Positions 63,990 to 64,000 of a DNA stretch of 64,000 nt are shown one piece after another. The first letter of the stretch is position 1; every line of letters begins with the position of its first letter. This DNA comes from Hyphomicrobiales bacterium (lineage in GTDB: Bacteria > Pseudomonadota > Alphaproteobacteria > Rhizobiales > Rhizobiaceae), in NCBI GenBank assembly GCA_900469345.1, contig UBWZ01000018.1:16041-80040 (forward strand), read 5' to 3'. Position numbers and translations under genes: made by a program. Under the pieces are notes generated by a model. It did no database searches, was not told where the DNA came from, and saw nothing but the letters and a program-made list of their open reading frames with translations.

Positions 63990-64000
63990 CAGAAACGATC

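Overview
The window is high-GC coding DNA, almost wholly packed with catabolic and transport operons of a style typical of the Rhizobiaceae (Rhizobium/Agrobacterium/Sinorhizobium group). The clearest pointer is the right end, which carries the rhamnose locus in the order rhaR-S-T-P-Q-U-K known from Rhizobium leguminosarum. A HutF-type histidine pathway, an arginase/ornithine cyclodeaminase pair under an Lrp/AsnC regulator, and many ABC importers joined by 4-bp ATGA overlaps agree with this. No rRNA, tRNA, transposase, phage gene or CRISPR array was seen. The dense sugar and amino-acid catabolism would suit a chromid or megaplasmid as well as a chromosome, but the sequence alone does not decide this.

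Layout. 1-4920: end of a ribose-type (CUT2) sugar importer with a D-tagatose-3-epimerase-like enzyme, a RhaK-like FGGY kinase and a fuculose-phosphate-type aldolase. 5287-13222: a CUT1 sugar or polyol importer interleaved with a SIS-domain isomerase, a TIM-barrel isomerase, a SorC-family regulator and a xylitol/sorbitol-dehydrogenase-like enzyme, ending in a strong hairpin. 13532-21744: kdp potassium uptake (a 27-residue peptide, kdpF, A, B, C, D, E). 21804-34038: a surface-polysaccharide (capsule-like) cluster with three polysaccharide pyruvyl-transferase-like proteins, two glycosyltransferases, a motif-poor KpsT-like ATPase, an outer-membrane export lipoprotein, a KpsE-like protein and two unrecognised proteins. 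34302-37850: an orphan TIM-barrel protein, then Lrp/AsnC, arginase and ornithine cyclodeaminase. 37847-49561: histidine utilisation (hutD, U, H, I against divergent hutF) and a polar amino-acid importer operon that also holds hutC and a flavin monooxygenase. 49751-56783: a FadR-type GntR regulator divergent from a PotABCD-like importer, a hydantoin/Asp-Glu racemase and a GNAT acetyltransferase. 56780-63941: rhaKUQPTSR on the minus strand.

How it works together. The sugar operons pair uptake with isomerisation, phosphorylation and (in the first) aldol cleavage. Arginase plus cyclodeaminase turn arginine into proline and urea. HutH-U-I-F take histidine to N-formylglutamate; no hutG is in the window. 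A near-perfect 22-bp palindrome lies between hutI and hutF and is a good HutC operator candidate.

The least explained parts are the polysaccharide cluster (degenerate export ATPase, no permease gene, three pyruvyl-transferase paralogues, two orphan proteins), the SIS/TIM/SorC sugar operon of unknown substrate, the 27-residue peptide before kdpF, and a repeated pattern of inverted repeats directly after the solute-binding-protein genes.
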